Positions 24,566 to 34,002 of a DNA stretch of 64,000 bases are shown here, piece by piece. The position numbers and the translations under genes are program-made. The notes below the pieces were generated by a model. It was not told where the DNA came from and searched no databases. It worked only from the letters and a program-made list of their open reading frames with translations. The stretch comes from WTJY01 sp045105475. GTDB taxonomy: Bacteria; Chloroflexota; Anaerolineae; Promineifilales; Promineifilaceae. Numbering within the stretch: position 1 is the first letter of the stretch; every line of letters starts with the position of its first letter. The DNA lies in NCBI GenBank assembly GCA_045105475.1, contig JBGCDP010000027.1, positions 8,760 to 72,759 of the forward strand, read 5' to 3'.

Positions 24566-25720
24566 ATGACCACTCGTACACTTATCGGACCTCATTCTAT
24601 TCTTCCTCCTGAACCTGTCGCTGGGGTTGTTAAGCTCGCCCCAGCTTACAATGTATTGACTTCAATTGCGCTGCTCAAAAACAATGATCAGTCGGCCGAT
24701 TTAGGGGAATGGGTGGTAAAAACCACGGCAGAACTTGAAGCAAAACTAACGCGCCAGCAAATGTTGGTGTCTTGGGGCATTGGCTTAGAATGCTTGGCCA
24801 ATGCGATCAATTTAGACTCGTCTGAACTAGAGTTTCCTGCCTATTTGCAAGCTTTAAATTCAGCTGATCCGATTCAATTGCGAGATCGTATTTGGCACAG
24901 CATGCGCTTTTCATCCCATATGCGGGTGCTGCTGGATGGGCCAAATGGGCCGATGCCGGAAAACCTTTTGCAAGATCGAGATGCGTATGTTTTATTTTTC
25001 GCCAAAGAATTTAATAAGCTAGAGAAGGCGTTTCAACCGGTTCCGTACGAGACTTATCAACAAACTTTTGATTTGCTGAATGATCCGCCAGAGTTACAGC
25101 AATTGCTGGCGAGTCATTTAAGTGAGTTGTGGCAAACGCACGTGGCTGAAGAATGGGGCAGAATCCGGCCGATGCTGCAAGATAGTGTCGATGCATTCCA
25201 AAGGGTTGATTTTGAAAATCTGCCTATTTTTGAAATGGTTCAAAAAGTAACTCGCCGTGACGTACGTGCCTTTTTTAAAGAAGAAGAATTACTTAAATTT
25301 CGCGAAATTCAGTTTGTTCCTAGCGTGCATAACGGCCCCTACATTATGTGGTCGGGTCAAGAGGATGTGCTGCGCCTCACGTTCAGTGCTTATATTCCAC
25401 AAGGCATTCCTAGCCGGAGCGCCTCTCAACTTAATCAAACAGAACTGCTTAATCGATTAAAAGCCTTGGCTGATGAAAACCGGATCATGATTTTGAACGC
25501 ACTCCGTGAGGATGGGGAGTTAAGCACGCAAGAGATTATGGAGCGCTTTGAACTAAGCAAGTCGGCCGCTTCACGCCATTTGCGGCAATTGGGTGCGAAT
25601 AGCCTGATCGATGAGATTCGGGCTGAAGATGGGGTCAAAAAGTTTTACCGGCTCAACCAAGAGCACGGGGAAAAGACCCTGGCTAGTTTGGCTGGATTAT
25701 TGCAGCCTTTAAAAGAGTAA
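24566..25720 (+). CDS. ArsR family regulator with an N-terminal DUF5937-like domain
   Basis: This is a transcription regulator of 384 residues. The last ~85 residues form an ArsR/SmtB winged helix: LKALADENRIMILNALREDGELSTQEIMERF, with recognition helix LSKSAASRHLRQL and wing EDGVKKFYRL. The N-terminal ~290 residues are helical and resemble the DUF5937-type domain found in such fusions, probably a ligand-sensing part. No metal-binding ELCVCDL-type motif is present. It follows the MFS gene closely, so it is likely a dedicated repressor of the pump, with the 48-bp palindrome as a candidate site. Confidence 0.85.
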   Translation: MTTRTLIGPHSILPPEPVAGVVKLAPAYNVLTSIALLKNNDQSADLGEWVVKTTAELEAKLTRQQMLVSWGIGLECLANAINLDSSELEFPAYLQALNSADPIQLRDRIWHSMRFSSHMRVLLDGPNGPMPENLLQDRDAYVLFFAKEFNKLEKAFQPVPYETYQQTFDLLNDPPELQQLLASHLSELWQTHVAEEWGRIRPMLQDSVDAFQRVDFENLPIFEMVQKVTRRDVRAFFKEEELLKFREIQFVPSVHNGPYIMWSGQEDVLRLTFSAYIPQGIPSRSASQLNQTELLNRLKALADENRIMILNALREDGELSTQEIMERFELSKSAASRHLRQLGANSLIDEIRAEDGVKKFYRLNQEHGEKTLASLAGLLQPLKE

Positions 25721-25742
25721 AAATAGGGTAAAACGATTCGAA

Positions 25743-26501
25743 TTAACAAAGGGCTAGAATCGCCTCCCGCATGCCGGGATTGACCTCAAAATGTTCATCT
25801 AAGAACGCCAAAAGCGCGGCCGCAGATTCCCGATTTTTCTGATAGCCTTGAAAAAACTGCGGCAACTGTTCGGCCGTTTTTGAAAATCGCTGCTCAAAAC
25901 GACGCTCAACACTATAGGGGTCAGCACGAGCAGAACCTGTTGTTTCGATATGCTCCACCAAAGTTAAAACGTGATCGGCCGCATAGCTTTGAATAAAGCG
26001 CATCGCTGTAAGTTTTTCACCACGGTGATCCCGCAGTAGCCCAATGTAAAGATTGGTCAGTGCCTCACCCAATCTCCAATCGATCGGCCGCAGTTCGCTA
26101 AGGATAGATTTCTTTTGTGGACTAGCGATTGATGCATCTATACCTTCTGCTTTCCATATTATTCGGCCGGGAGCGAACGCCGCATTTTTTAAGACCTGCT
26201 CTTCAAACACAGCAAATTCGCAGAAGACCCCATCCTCATATAAAAGCTTGAAGCCGTCTTGTGTGTTGGCAAAATAGTATGTAACCGGTGCAATGCTGGT
26301 TAGCCAGGACAAATCGTTCAAAAATTGAGCTTGGCAACCGGGTTTGACGATGGCGAAGAAATCGAGATCTGAATAACGATCAAGTCGATCTACCTCTTGG
26401 CCGACGGAGCCGAGTCCGATGAGGGCTAATGCGTTAGGTGTTTGAGATAACGATCGGCCGATTGCGTCTAACCGAGCGAGTAAATGTTGCGGATTAACCA
26501 T
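25743..26501 (-). CDS. Nucleotidyltransferase-fold protein
   Basis: This 252-residue protein has a polymerase-beta-like nucleotidyltransferase core. GLGSVGQEVDR carries the Gly-Ser of the motif (Gly31-Ser32), and YSDLDFFAIV has the two metal-binding aspartates (Asp45 and Asp47). The helical C-terminal half resembles aminoglycoside and lincosamide nucleotidyltransferases, so transfer of AMP to a small molecule is possible. Resistance cannot be claimed from this. It lies just downstream of a beta-helix protein gene on the same strand and convergent to the ArsR gene. Confidence 0.75.
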   Translation of the reverse strand: MVNPQHLLARLDAIGRSLSQTPNALALIGLGSVGQEVDRLDRYSDLDFFAIVKPGCQAQFLNDLSWLTSIAPVTYYFANTQDGFKLLYEDGVFCEFAVFEEQVLKNAAFAPGRIIWKAEGIDASIASPQKKSILSELRPIDWRLGEALTNLYIGLLRDHRGEKLTAMRFIQSYAADHVLTLVEHIETTGSARADPYSVERRFEQRFSKTAEQLPQFFQGYQKNRESAAALLAFLDEHFEVNPGMREAILALC

Positions 26502-26509
26502 AGAGATTG

Positions 26510-27811
26510 TTATCGATTGATAAATGGCATATGCGCTATAAATGTGTCAAGAAATTCACCTGAACCAGCATCGCAAGCTTCTGCTGAGCGGGACACACCT
26601 CGTTGATCAGTTGGATATTGCTCACAAACGGCCGGATTCCCAAGTGAAAATGCTTGGCTGTTAGGGAGCAGGGCATGCGTTAGGGTTGCGCCTCCATTGT
26701 CTGCTAAAGGTGCCAACTGCGGATCTCCAGTCTTGAAGCCTATGCAAGTTTTGTCATTTGATACGTTTGATACATCTCCAGTGACTGCAACACAATTTGC
26801 GTCACTAGAGCTGGCGATAATGGTGTTTTGAATTTGAGTTTGGATTTGACTCGATGCATCCGTCTCAGCATGAAACCCACTTCCACTGTTGTTGAAAATC
26901 GTATTGTGAACCAATGTTATTTGAACGGTTGAGGTGCTATTTGCTGTGCTAAAGATGCCGCCACCGCTTGAATTTGCACTGTTCTCTGAAATCGTGCTGT
27001 TAACAATCCTGATGGACGATGTGAATTGAAATCCACCTGCTAGATAGAACCCACCACCATTATTGTGAGCACTGTTATGTGCGATGGTGCTATTTTCAAC
27101 AAGCAGGTCGTTGAAGCCTCCGTTATAGATACCACCACCTCCTGAAAACAAACTCTCTGTGTCGGTGCTGTTGCTGATAATGCTACTTTGCGTAATCGTC
27201 ATGGCCCCTTCATTGTGAATGCCACCTCCTTCAAAATTGGCGACATTACCTGTGACAATCGTGCCACTAATGTGCATAGTGCCACCGTTAAATATCCCGC
27301 CGCCACCACTTGCTAAATTGCCCATCACTTCGCTGTCAATGACAAGCACATTGGTGTCGATGTCGCTGTAAATTGCTCCGCCACAGGCGTTTTCACATGA
27401 GCCACCACCGAGTTGAGCTGTTCCGCTGATTAGCGTCAGATTTGTTAATGTGACAGATGCACCGCTGCTGACATGAAATATTTTGCTTTGATAGTTTCCG
27501 CTTACTGTTATTTTATTCTCAAGGTTTGAAGCATCTATACTAATCCCTTCAACCAAAGTTAATCTTCCAGATGCTAGTGTGATGGTTTTCCCATCTAGGG
27601 CTGGATCAAATGTAATACGATCTGATCCGGGGCTGGTCAGCGTATCGGTGATTGCTTGGCGTAGTGAACCTGGGCCAGTGTCGTCGGTGTTGGTAACTGT
27701 AAATGTGGCAGCCGATGTGGTGCTGTAGATTAGTTGAAGGGCAATGAGTAGAGCGATTGCGACAGTGGAGAAGATGATAGTCGGCCGGTTAAGACGGGGG
27801 GTGTGTACCAT
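26510..27811 (-). CDS. Secreted right-handed beta-helix protein (choice-of-anchor Q type)
   Basis: This exported 433-residue protein has a signal peptide (about residues 1-35, ending STTSA). FTVTNTDDTGPGSLRQAI is the conserved opening of CSLREA-type proteins. Repeated GGGIFNGGTM, GGGIHNEGAM, GGGIYNGGF and NNGGGFYLAGG units form a parallel beta-helix. The end (LADNGGATLTHALLPNSQA, DQRGVSR) is the choice-of-anchor Q domain, followed by a short tail HMPFINR. The start has AAGGAG seven bases upstream. It is probably a cell-surface protein; binding partner or enzyme activity is unknown. Confidence 0.88.
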   Translation of the reverse strand: MVHTPRLNRPTIIFSTVAIALLIALQLIYSTTSAATFTVTNTDDTGPGSLRQAITDTLTSPGSDRITFDPALDGKTITLASGRLTLVEGISIDASNLENKITVSGNYQSKIFHVSSGASVTLTNLTLISGTAQLGGGSCENACGGAIYSDIDTNVLVIDSEVMGNLASGGGGIFNGGTMHISGTIVTGNVANFEGGGIHNEGAMTITQSSIISNSTDTESLFSGGGGIYNGGFNDLLVENSTIAHNSAHNNGGGFYLAGGFQFTSSIRIVNSTISENSANSSGGGIFSTANSTSTVQITLVHNTIFNNSGSGFHAETDASSQIQTQIQNTIIASSSDANCVAVTGDVSNVSNDKTCIGFKTGDPQLAPLADNGGATLTHALLPNSQAFSLGNPAVCEQYPTDQRGVSRSAEACDAGSGEFLDTFIAHMPFINR

Positions 27812-27914
27812 TTTGAAACTCCTTGTAAATTAAAAAGCTCCCAAAAGTTTGTCAGCTGCGATTTTAGAAGATTATAGCTTTCGGCGCTTCTCGTGCATTA
27901 GGGCGATTGCTTTG

Positions 27915-28784
27915 TTATACGGAAAGTCTCAGTAAATCATGGCCCAATAATAGCTCCCCTTGAAAATCTTGGCGTACATCAGCCTCAATTTCAGTGCGAT
28001 TTTCATCTGTAATCGAACCGCTGAGGTGGGTTAAAACCATCTGCTTCACATTGGCTTCGGCCGCAATGCGCCCCACATCGCCTGAAGATGGCAAGATCGA
28101 TTCAGTTAGATAGCGCCAGATTGGGCTATTCGCTTGGCTTTTCGGGATATGACAGCACTGAACCAGGAGATCAGAATCTTTAGCTAAATTTAGAATACCG
28201 TTGCAATAGACTGTGTCCCCGCTGATCGTCACGACTTTACCGGCCGACTCAATGCGATAGCCTAGACAGTGCCACTTAAAATCAGGTGTGTCTCTAAAAT
28301 CTCCATGTAGCACAAAATCTGCGAAGACTTTCCAATTTGTACTTTCGGCTATCAATCCACGGCCGACATCTGTCACATCAACCTGTGAAATCATTTCCGG
28401 CCGTTCATCCCAGCTGCCCCCTTTACGCTTGATATCCTTGTCCTCTTCAATCCGAAAACGAATGTCTTTGGCATAAACTTGCTCTAGCAACGCCGTTACG
28501 ATTTGTTGCGTACCGGCCGGGCCATAAACCTGCAACGGCCGATCTCGCCCCGCCATCGCTGTCGAAATAATCACATCAAACAAGTCATTAATATGGTCGA
28601 AATGGTGATGGGTGATAAAGACTGGGTTGACACCTTTGACCTCAACCCCCGCTTGGTACATCTGATGAACCGCCCCACGCCCTGCATCAAACAACAATTT
28701 ATCTTCGCCAATTTCAACCAGCACCGCACTCTGAAAGCGATGCGGGTTGGTTGGTGTGCCGGTACCCAGCAGTGTTATTTCCAT
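27915..28784 (-). CDS. Metallo-beta-lactamase fold hydrolase, RNase Z-like
   Basis: This 289-residue hydrolase is built like RNase Z and related beta-CASP-lacking MBL enzymes: MEITLLGTGTP start, HHHFDH metal motif in VFITHHHFDHIND, GDTVYC with the bridging aspartate, and the late QMVLTHLSG histidine. RNase Z itself matures tRNA 3' ends, but this protein lacks an obvious exosite arm, so a small-molecule substrate is equally possible. Its start overlaps the end of the arylamine N-acetyltransferase gene by 10 bases, making it the last gene of a co-transcribed run (aminotransferase to MBL). Confidence 0.87.
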   Translation of the reverse strand: MEITLLGTGTPTNPHRFQSAVLVEIGEDKLLFDAGRGAVHQMYQAGVEVKGVNPVFITHHHFDHINDLFDVIISTAMAGRDRPLQVYGPAGTQQIVTALLEQVYAKDIRFRIEEDKDIKRKGGSWDERPEMISQVDVTDVGRGLIAESTNWKVFADFVLHGDFRDTPDFKWHCLGYRIESAGKVVTISGDTVYCNGILNLAKDSDLLVQCCHIPKSQANSPIWRYLTESILPSSGDVGRIAAEANVKQMVLTHLSGSITDENRTEIEADVRQDFQGELLLGHDLLRLSV

Positions 28785-29569
28785 TGTGGATTGGTGAGAG
28801 CAATGCCGAACCTGTTCGCTAAAACTGATTCAAACTCACTGTTCTTGATAGAGGTGTTCGTCTTGACCCCGTTGATTGTTTCGATGAACCTCCCCTCTGT
28901 TACTGTAATCCGGCCGGTTTTGGTTGCCAGCGTACACACACGCTTTTTTGGGAAATGTGACTCAGGGGATGTTTGATGATGTTGGCAAGCTGACTCATAT
29001 TCAGAGTAAGCGTGTGGTTGTAGATTAAAGTGATACTGATTTTTCCAAACGCCATCATAGCCTTGTTGCACCAACACAAAAAAGCCGTCGCCAACATCTT
29101 TTATGATGTGTGCGCGTGACCCATCTGCTTGCTCGATGTTGAGTTGGTCGAGCCGTTTTGGGTATAAAAAGCCGTCGCCCCAGCCAACATCTGCCAGCCA
29201 AGGGATTGATGAGCCCGGATGTGGGTCGGCTGGGCATCTGACTAACAGCATTAAATGATCATATTCGATGCCCAATACCCCTTCAGCATTCATGCTTCTT
29301 GAGGAGAGCATCTTCACGTCAAAACCTAATTGATCAAGTAGCCAAGCCTGTATCCGGTTCATTTCATAGCAAAATCCACCACGATTATTTAGAACAATCT
29401 TGTTAAATATCCGTTCTTCATCAAGAATGATCGGCCGATTGAGGTGAATATCAAGGTTCTCAAAAGGAACGGCTAGCATGTGGGCTTCATGTATATTTTT
29501 CAGATTGGCGGAAGTCGGCTCAGTGGCTCCAGCATATTTGATACGGGCTAAATAAGTTTGAACGTCCAT
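28775..29569 (-). CDS. nat: Arylamine N-acetyltransferase
   Basis: This enzyme transfers acetyl from acetyl-CoA to arylamines or hydrazines through a cysteine-linked intermediate. The catalytic triad is visible: Cys67 in NNRGGFCYEMN, His in GIEYDHLMLLV, and Asp in WLADVGWGD. VPFENLDIHL is another family hallmark. The length of 264 residues is normal. It overlaps the MBL gene and follows the HAD gene by four bases, so it is transcribed with them. The natural substrate in this organism is unknown. Confidence 0.94.
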   Translation of the reverse strand: MDVQTYLARIKYAGATEPTSANLKNIHEAHMLAVPFENLDIHLNRPIILDEERIFNKIVLNNRGGFCYEMNRIQAWLLDQLGFDVKMLSSRSMNAEGVLGIEYDHLMLLVRCPADPHPGSSIPWLADVGWGDGFLYPKRLDQLNIEQADGSRAHIIKDVGDGFFVLVQQGYDGVWKNQYHFNLQPHAYSEYESACQHHQTSPESHFPKKRVCTLATKTGRITVTEGRFIETINGVKTNTSIKNSEFESVLANRFGIALTNPQWK

Positions 29570-29573
29570 ATGT

Positions 29574-30218
29574 TTACCTAGAAGTGATGAGTGACCGTTT
29601 TTCTAATTCTGATCGTAACTGCTCTGGCGATATGAAGTGAATAGTATCAAATCCTAATTGATTTGCTGCAACAATATTCTTTTCCGAATCATCGATGAAA
29701 AGGCATTCTTCGGCCGGTCGGCCTACTTGTTCGAGCAAGAGTTCGTAAATCTTTGGATCTGGTTTTTTTAGCCCCACCCGGCCGGAAATGACTTTCTCTT
29801 CAAACCAGCCTAAAAACTGATATTTAGCTTCAACAAGTGGAAAAGTTTCGGCCGACCAGTTGCTTAATGCCGACAAATCATGACCACCTTCTTTAAGCTG
29901 TGACAATATCTCAACAGTTCCGTCAATCGGTCCAGATATCGTCTCGATCCAGCGATCATAGTATGCCCGAATCGGCTCTTCATGCTCAGGAAATAGGGCG
30001 ATACGTTCTTGAACCGCTTCTGCTATCGGCCGACCTGCATCCTGCTTTTCATTCCATTCGACAGTGCATACATTATCAAAAAAATAATCTACTTTCTTTT
30101 GGTCGTTATTAAATATCTCTTCAAACAGAGGTCTTGGATTCCAGCCGATTAAGACATTGCCTAAGTCAAAAACAATTGCTGGTGATTTCTTGTTTTCCAT
30201 CGTTTGTTGGTTTGTCAT
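29574..30218 (-). CDS. HAD family hydrolase
   Basis: This cytosolic phosphatase/dehalogenase-fold enzyme has 214 residues. Motif I is VFDLGNVLI with the nucleophile Asp, motif II the Ser in ALSNWS, motif III the Lys in GLKKPDPKIYE, and motif IV LFIDDSEKNI. The alpha-helical cap places it in subfamily IA, with HAD phosphatases like YihX as relatives. A second ATG six codons in is also a possible start. It sits 15 bases downstream of the MazG-like gene. The substrate is unknown. Confidence 0.9.
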   Translation of the reverse strand: MTNQQTMENKKSPAIVFDLGNVLIGWNPRPLFEEIFNNDQKKVDYFFDNVCTVEWNEKQDAGRPIAEAVQERIALFPEHEEPIRAYYDRWIETISGPIDGTVEILSQLKEGGHDLSALSNWSAETFPLVEAKYQFLGWFEEKVISGRVGLKKPDPKIYELLLEQVGRPAEECLFIDDSEKNIVAANQLGFDTIHFISPEQLRSELEKRSLITSR

Positions 30219-30233
30219 GTTTTAATTTCCTAT

Positions 30234-30557
30234 TTAGTTAATCGTCGTAACCGTCTCTAAAAAGAGCCTTTTTTCAAAACCACCTCGTGCCCGCTGCTTT
30301 TCTGCACGTACCGATTCAAGCTGGTGGTGATCTGCTCCGATATGCTGGGCTAGTGCAAAAACGACTTCTAAAATGTCGGCGAGCTCATCTAGTGTTTCAG
30401 ATTCATTGAACTCCTCAACTTCTTCGATTAGTTTTAGTTTTAACGCCTTCAAACAGTCTTGAGTTGAAAGAGTTTTGACAGATGCGATTTGCTGGTTAGT
30501 CGCAATAATTTCGGGGATCTTATCTCTGATAAGTTTGTTATAGGTCTGTGTTTTCAT
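30234..30557 (-). CDS. MazG-like nucleotide pyrophosphohydrolase
   Basis: This 107-residue all-alpha protein begins YNKLIRDKIPEII and has the acidic metal-binding pattern KLIEEVEEF followed by ELADILEVV. These are the EExxE and ExxD motifs of the MazG/phosphoribosyl-ATP pyrophosphatase group. It probably hydrolyses an unusual nucleoside triphosphate. A TAGGA ribosome site precedes the start by a few bases. It lies in a five-gene minus-strand run with six bases to the aminotransferase gene upstream. Confidence 0.85.
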   Translation of the reverse strand: MKTQTYNKLIRDKIPEIIATNQQIASVKTLSTQDCLKALKLKLIEEVEEFNESETLDELADILEVVFALAQHIGADHHQLESVRAEKQRARGGFEKRLFLETVTTIN

Positions 30558-30562
30558 GATTC

Positions 30563-31702
30563 CTACTTTTTAATTGAATCTAGGCAGCTAGCAAGTCGAT
30601 CTAAGCCGTTTTCTAATTGAACCGACTCTCCGCCACCGACACCCAAGCGGATATGCTGAGGGCAATTGTAGGCTGATCCTGGCATTAGAAATGTACGATA
30701 TGGCGGCTCAAGGAGACGTTTGGCCAATGTTTCTCCGTCTATCTTTAAGTCAACCTTGCATAAGCCGATTAACCCGGCCGCAGGTTTTTGCCAACTTAGT
30801 TCATCACGTTCTTCAATAAATCGATCCAACAGCTCTAAGTTTTGCATCCCTTCTGCTCTGGCTTTGAGTATCGCTTCCTCGTATCTGTCTGTACGCAACG
30901 CAATTTCTGCTATTAACTCACCCATCACATTCATGATTTCGCTTGAGTTTTCGCGCAGAATAATCCCATCCATGATTAGTTCTTTGTTTTGACTAACCAT
31001 CCAGCCGGTGCGTAGTCCCTGCAATCCCAAAGCTTTTGAAACACTTCCGGTTGTAATCCCTCGATTATAAAGTCCCGCAATCGAGGGGTTCCGGTCGCCA
31101 ACCCATTCTAAGCCCGCATACACCTCATCAACTAAAATAAACGCACCAACTTTCTCAGCTAAACTCACAATCTTTTTGAGCTGTGTTCCATTCATCACTT
31201 GTCCGGTTGGATTGTTTGGATTACACAGAAAAATCAGTTTCGTTTTGTTAGTGATCAAAGCCTCAAGCTCTGCTATATCAAACTGCCACCCTCGCTCTTC
31301 ATAGCGGGGCAATGTTTTGATGGTGGCACCAATCGCTTTTGACAACACGGTCGGCTGGGGCCACCCAGGCGCTTCGACGATAATTTCGTCCTCTGGTTGG
31401 ACCAGCTGCATGATGGCTAAATAGTTAGCTTCGGCCGCACCTGCAGTGATCAGTACATCGTCAGCAGAACATGTACCCTGTAATCCCGCTCGATCAATCA
31501 CATGATCGCGTAATGCGTTTAATCCTTGAAACGATTGGTTTGACCAATCAAGCGGGAAATCTGGATCGAGATCGGCTAAAAAATCGCCTAGTTTAGGGGG
31601 TGTTGATAACGAAAAACCCAATACCGCTTCTGGTGGCTCGCTATCTGGACTGGCAACGGTGTCTAGTAGATATTCAAATAGTTTATGTATTTTGACTTTC
31701 AT
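30563..31702 (-). CDS. PLP-dependent aminotransferase, class I/II
   Basis: This fold-type I aminotransferase has about 379 residues. The Schiff-base lysine lies in TGSVSKALGLQGLRTGWMV, and CNPNNPTGQV and LVDEVYAGLEW are the cofactor-contacting segments. It resembles the capreomycidine-synthase/enduracididine-type group in outline, but the amino donor and acceptor cannot be read from sequence. The start at 31702 has GGAG five bases upstream; a longer open frame from 31753 would run through an intergenic repeat. It heads the minus-strand run down to the MBL gene. Confidence 0.88.
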   Translation of the reverse strand: MKVKIHKLFEYLLDTVASPDSEPPEAVLGFSLSTPPKLGDFLADLDPDFPLDWSNQSFQGLNALRDHVIDRAGLQGTCSADDVLITAGAAEANYLAIMQLVQPEDEIIVEAPGWPQPTVLSKAIGATIKTLPRYEERGWQFDIAELEALITNKTKLIFLCNPNNPTGQVMNGTQLKKIVSLAEKVGAFILVDEVYAGLEWVGDRNPSIAGLYNRGITTGSVSKALGLQGLRTGWMVSQNKELIMDGIILRENSSEIMNVMGELIAEIALRTDRYEEAILKARAEGMQNLELLDRFIEERDELSWQKPAAGLIGLCKVDLKIDGETLAKRLLEPPYRTFLMPGSAYNCPQHIRLGVGGGESVQLENGLDRLASCLDSIKK

Positions 31703-31713
31703 TTTTTCTCCAG

Positions 31714-31787
31714 ATGTTAGAAGATAGATATTAGATGTTAGCTCGTTCTGCATGATCGACTAATATCCAATATCTATTATCTAACAC
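31714..31787. repeat. Imperfect inverted repeat between the divergent aminotransferase and lactonase-like genes
   Basis: Two 28-base arms (31714-31741 and 31760-31787) match at 23 of 28 positions in inverted orientation around an 18-base loop. The arms contain GTTAGA, TAGATATT and TTAG words. It fills nearly the whole 99-base gap. A second element with the same GATGTTAGA word occurs at 34003-34085. Confidence 0.7.
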
Positions 31788-31801
31788 CGTGGCACCCACC
31801 T

Positions 31802-32539
31802 ATGAGCACAGTAAAGCGATTATACATTCTCGATTTTGGGCTTTTCCAAGTCCATGAAAATGGTCGAATTATCGGCATCCCCGGCTATCTGATTCAAACG
31901 GCTGACGGCCGAAATATATTGGTCGACACAGGGTTCCATCCTAAATATGCGGTTGATGCAGACGCAGCGACGCTAGAAGATGACTTAGGCAGTTTTGGCC
32001 AAATCGTCAGTTTAACAACTGAAAATCTGCCTGAGGCTCAACTCGCAAAGATCGGCTTGGCACCAAACGACATCGACACCTTGGTTATGACCCATACCGA
32101 CATTGATCACGTGGGTGGAATCGATCAGTTCCCTAATGCGAAGATCGTCATTCATGCGGCCGAACGTGCGTTTGATCAGCCGCGCTATTGGGGCGGTCGG
32201 TCGCCGTTGCCATGGCCCGACAATGAGTATCAACTCATCGAAGAAGACGTTGTACTGTGTCCAGGTGTCCGTTTAATCACATCTTCCGGTCATGCTCCGG
32301 GTCATTTGTCGTTATTGGTTGAGCTTGGAGATATGAAAAATGTGTTGCTGATAGGGGATGCGATAGGTCGGCCGTCTGAATTAGTAGATGGGTTTGCAGG
32401 TGCGTGGGACCCGGCGATGGCGCAACGAAGTGCCGATAAATTAATGGATATTGCGGAGGAAGAGCAGGCGTTTGTGATTTACGGGCACGACCCTCAACAG
32501 TGGCCAACCCTCAAAAAAGCCCCAGAATTTTATAACTAA
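31802..32539 (+). CDS. MBL fold hydrolase, N-acyl-homoserine-lactonase-like
   Basis: This 245-residue zinc hydrolase has the HxDxDH metal motif of AHL lactonases in MTHTDIDHVGG (residues 98-103), a later SSGHAPGHLS histidine, the bridging aspartate in LLIGDAIG and a last histidine in YGHDP. AiiA/AttM-type lactonases share this arrangement, but many relatives act on other lactones or esters, so quorum quenching is only a possibility. No clear ribosome site precedes the ATG. It is divergent from the aminotransferase gene across an inverted repeat and convergent with pntB. Confidence 0.85.
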   Translation: MSTVKRLYILDFGLFQVHENGRIIGIPGYLIQTADGRNILVDTGFHPKYAVDADAATLEDDLGSFGQIVSLTTENLPEAQLAKIGLAPNDIDTLVMTHTDIDHVGGIDQFPNAKIVIHAAERAFDQPRYWGGRSPLPWPDNEYQLIEEDVVLCPGVRLITSSGHAPGHLSLLVELGDMKNVLLIGDAIGRPSELVDGFAGAWDPAMAQRSADKLMDIAEEEQAFVIYGHDPQQWPTLKKAPEFYN

Positions 32540-32584
32540 TGGTCCCGTGCCCTAGTGATTGTCGAAGGGCACGAAACCGTTAGT
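32535..32584. terminator. Hairpin between the lactonase-like gene and pntB
   Basis: CGTGCCCT (32546-32553) pairs with AGGGCACG (32566-32573), and outer bases (ACTAA.GGT with ACC.TTAGT) extend the stem. There is no clear T-run. Its location between convergent stops suggests a shared transcript end. Confidence 0.55.
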
Positions 32585-32601
32585 CAGTTCAATAATTGAG
32601 C

Positions 32602-33993
32602 CTAATCTTTAAATTGAGCGATGAGCTCGCTAAGTGTCCCTTTGGCATCACCGAAGAGCATGCGGGTGTTATCCCCAAAGAATAGCGCGTTGACGATACC
32701 AGAGAACCCTTTGCCCCGGCCGCGTTTGAGCGCATAAACGGTCCGTGCTTCATGTACCTTGATAATCGGCATGCCGTAGATCGGGCTACCTTCATCGGTG
32801 AGGGCGGCCGGATTCACAACGTCGTTTGCGCCGATTACAATCGCCACGTCAACGGTTTCCATCGTCGGATTCACATCTTCCATTTCAACAAGTTGCTCGT
32901 AAGGGACATCAGCCTCTGCTAAAAGCACGTTCATATGGCCAGGCATACGGCCCGCCACTGGATGCACCACATAGCGCACTTCAGTTCCGTTCGCCTCTAG
33001 AATCTCACCGAGTTCGCGGGTGACATGTTGCGCCTGAGCAACCGCCATGCCGTATCCTGGAACGATGATGACGCTGCTAGCCGCTTCAAGTACGTAGTAG
33101 GCATCTTCGGTTGTGGCCGCTTTCATTTCGCCTTCAACACTGCTGCTGCTACTTGATGCGCCGCCAAAGCCACCCATAAGCACACTTCCCAATGTGCGGT
33201 TCATCGCACGGCACATGATAATGGTTAAGATAAGTCCACTCGCGCCGACCAGACAACCAGCGACAATCAGAACGTTGTTGCCGATAACAAATCCGGCGGC
33301 TGATGCGGCAATACCTGACAAACTGTTAAGCAGAGAAACAACAACCGGCATGTCGCCGCCACCAATAGGCATAACGCCTGTGACACCAAATACCAGAGCC
33401 AAGATGATGAGGCCCACAAATAGGGTGTAGCCGGCCGTTGAGCCAGAAAGGGTGACAAATAGTGCGCCTGTCAGCAGAATGATGCCGATCAATGAAGCAT
33501 TGAGCATGCGGGCGCCTGAAAAAGCGCCTAGATTGTCGCCAAATCGGCCGGAAAGCTTGCCCCATGCCAGGATACTACCCGTGAAGGTGATGCCACCAAT
33601 AAGGACGGTCAAGACGATGACGATTGAGCTGAATATGATCGATTGCTCAGTATCATACAAACGTTGATATTCAGCCCAGCCGACCAAGAGACTTGCCAAA
33701 CCGCCAAATCCGTTGAATAGGGCAACGAGTTCCGGCATACCGGTCATTTCAACTTTTTGCGCGGCAAAATAACCGATACCACCACCGATGGCGATACCGA
33801 GAAAGATCATACCGAAGCTGTCAAAAACTTCTGCATTGATCAGCGTCATGACGACGGCCAAAAGCATACCAGCGGCCGAAACTAAATTGCCTTGGCGCGC
33901 AGTTTCTGCTTTACCCAACATGCGAATGCCATAGATAAATAAAATCGCAGAAATGATGTAGGAGATGTTTACGATGATTGTTAGTGGTTCCAT
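32602..33993 (-). CDS. pntB: NAD(P) transhydrogenase subunit beta
   Basis: PntB is part of the proton-translocating transhydrogenase, which couples hydride transfer from NADH to NADP+ with proton flow across the inner membrane. The first ~270 residues are a bundle of membrane helices. The last ~180 are the NADP(H)-binding domain III, with VIVPGYGMAVAQAQH, HPVAGRMPGHMNVLLAEA, VIGANDVVNPAA and KRGRGKGFSGI. The length of 463 residues is normal. It is the last gene of pntA1-pntA2-pntB and is preceded by an intergenic inverted repeat. Confidence 0.97.
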   Translation of the reverse strand: MEPLTIIVNISYIISAILFIYGIRMLGKAETARQGNLVSAAGMLLAVVMTLINAEVFDSFGMIFLGIAIGGGIGYFAAQKVEMTGMPELVALFNGFGGLASLLVGWAEYQRLYDTEQSIIFSSIVIVLTVLIGGITFTGSILAWGKLSGRFGDNLGAFSGARMLNASLIGIILLTGALFVTLSGSTAGYTLFVGLIILALVFGVTGVMPIGGGDMPVVVSLLNSLSGIAASAAGFVIGNNVLIVAGCLVGASGLILTIIMCRAMNRTLGSVLMGGFGGASSSSSSVEGEMKAATTEDAYYVLEAASSVIIVPGYGMAVAQAQHVTRELGEILEANGTEVRYVVHPVAGRMPGHMNVLLAEADVPYEQLVEMEDVNPTMETVDVAIVIGANDVVNPAALTDEGSPIYGMPIIKVHEARTVYALKRGRGKGFSGIVNALFFGDNTRMLFGDAKGTLSELIAQFKD

Positions 33994-34002
33994 TTTTTAG
34001 AT

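Noticed and set aside
31802..32539. Firm quorum-quenching AHL lactonase
   Set aside because: The HxDxDH motif is shared by many MBL hydrolases with other substrates, and no acyl-homoserine-lactone genes are nearby.
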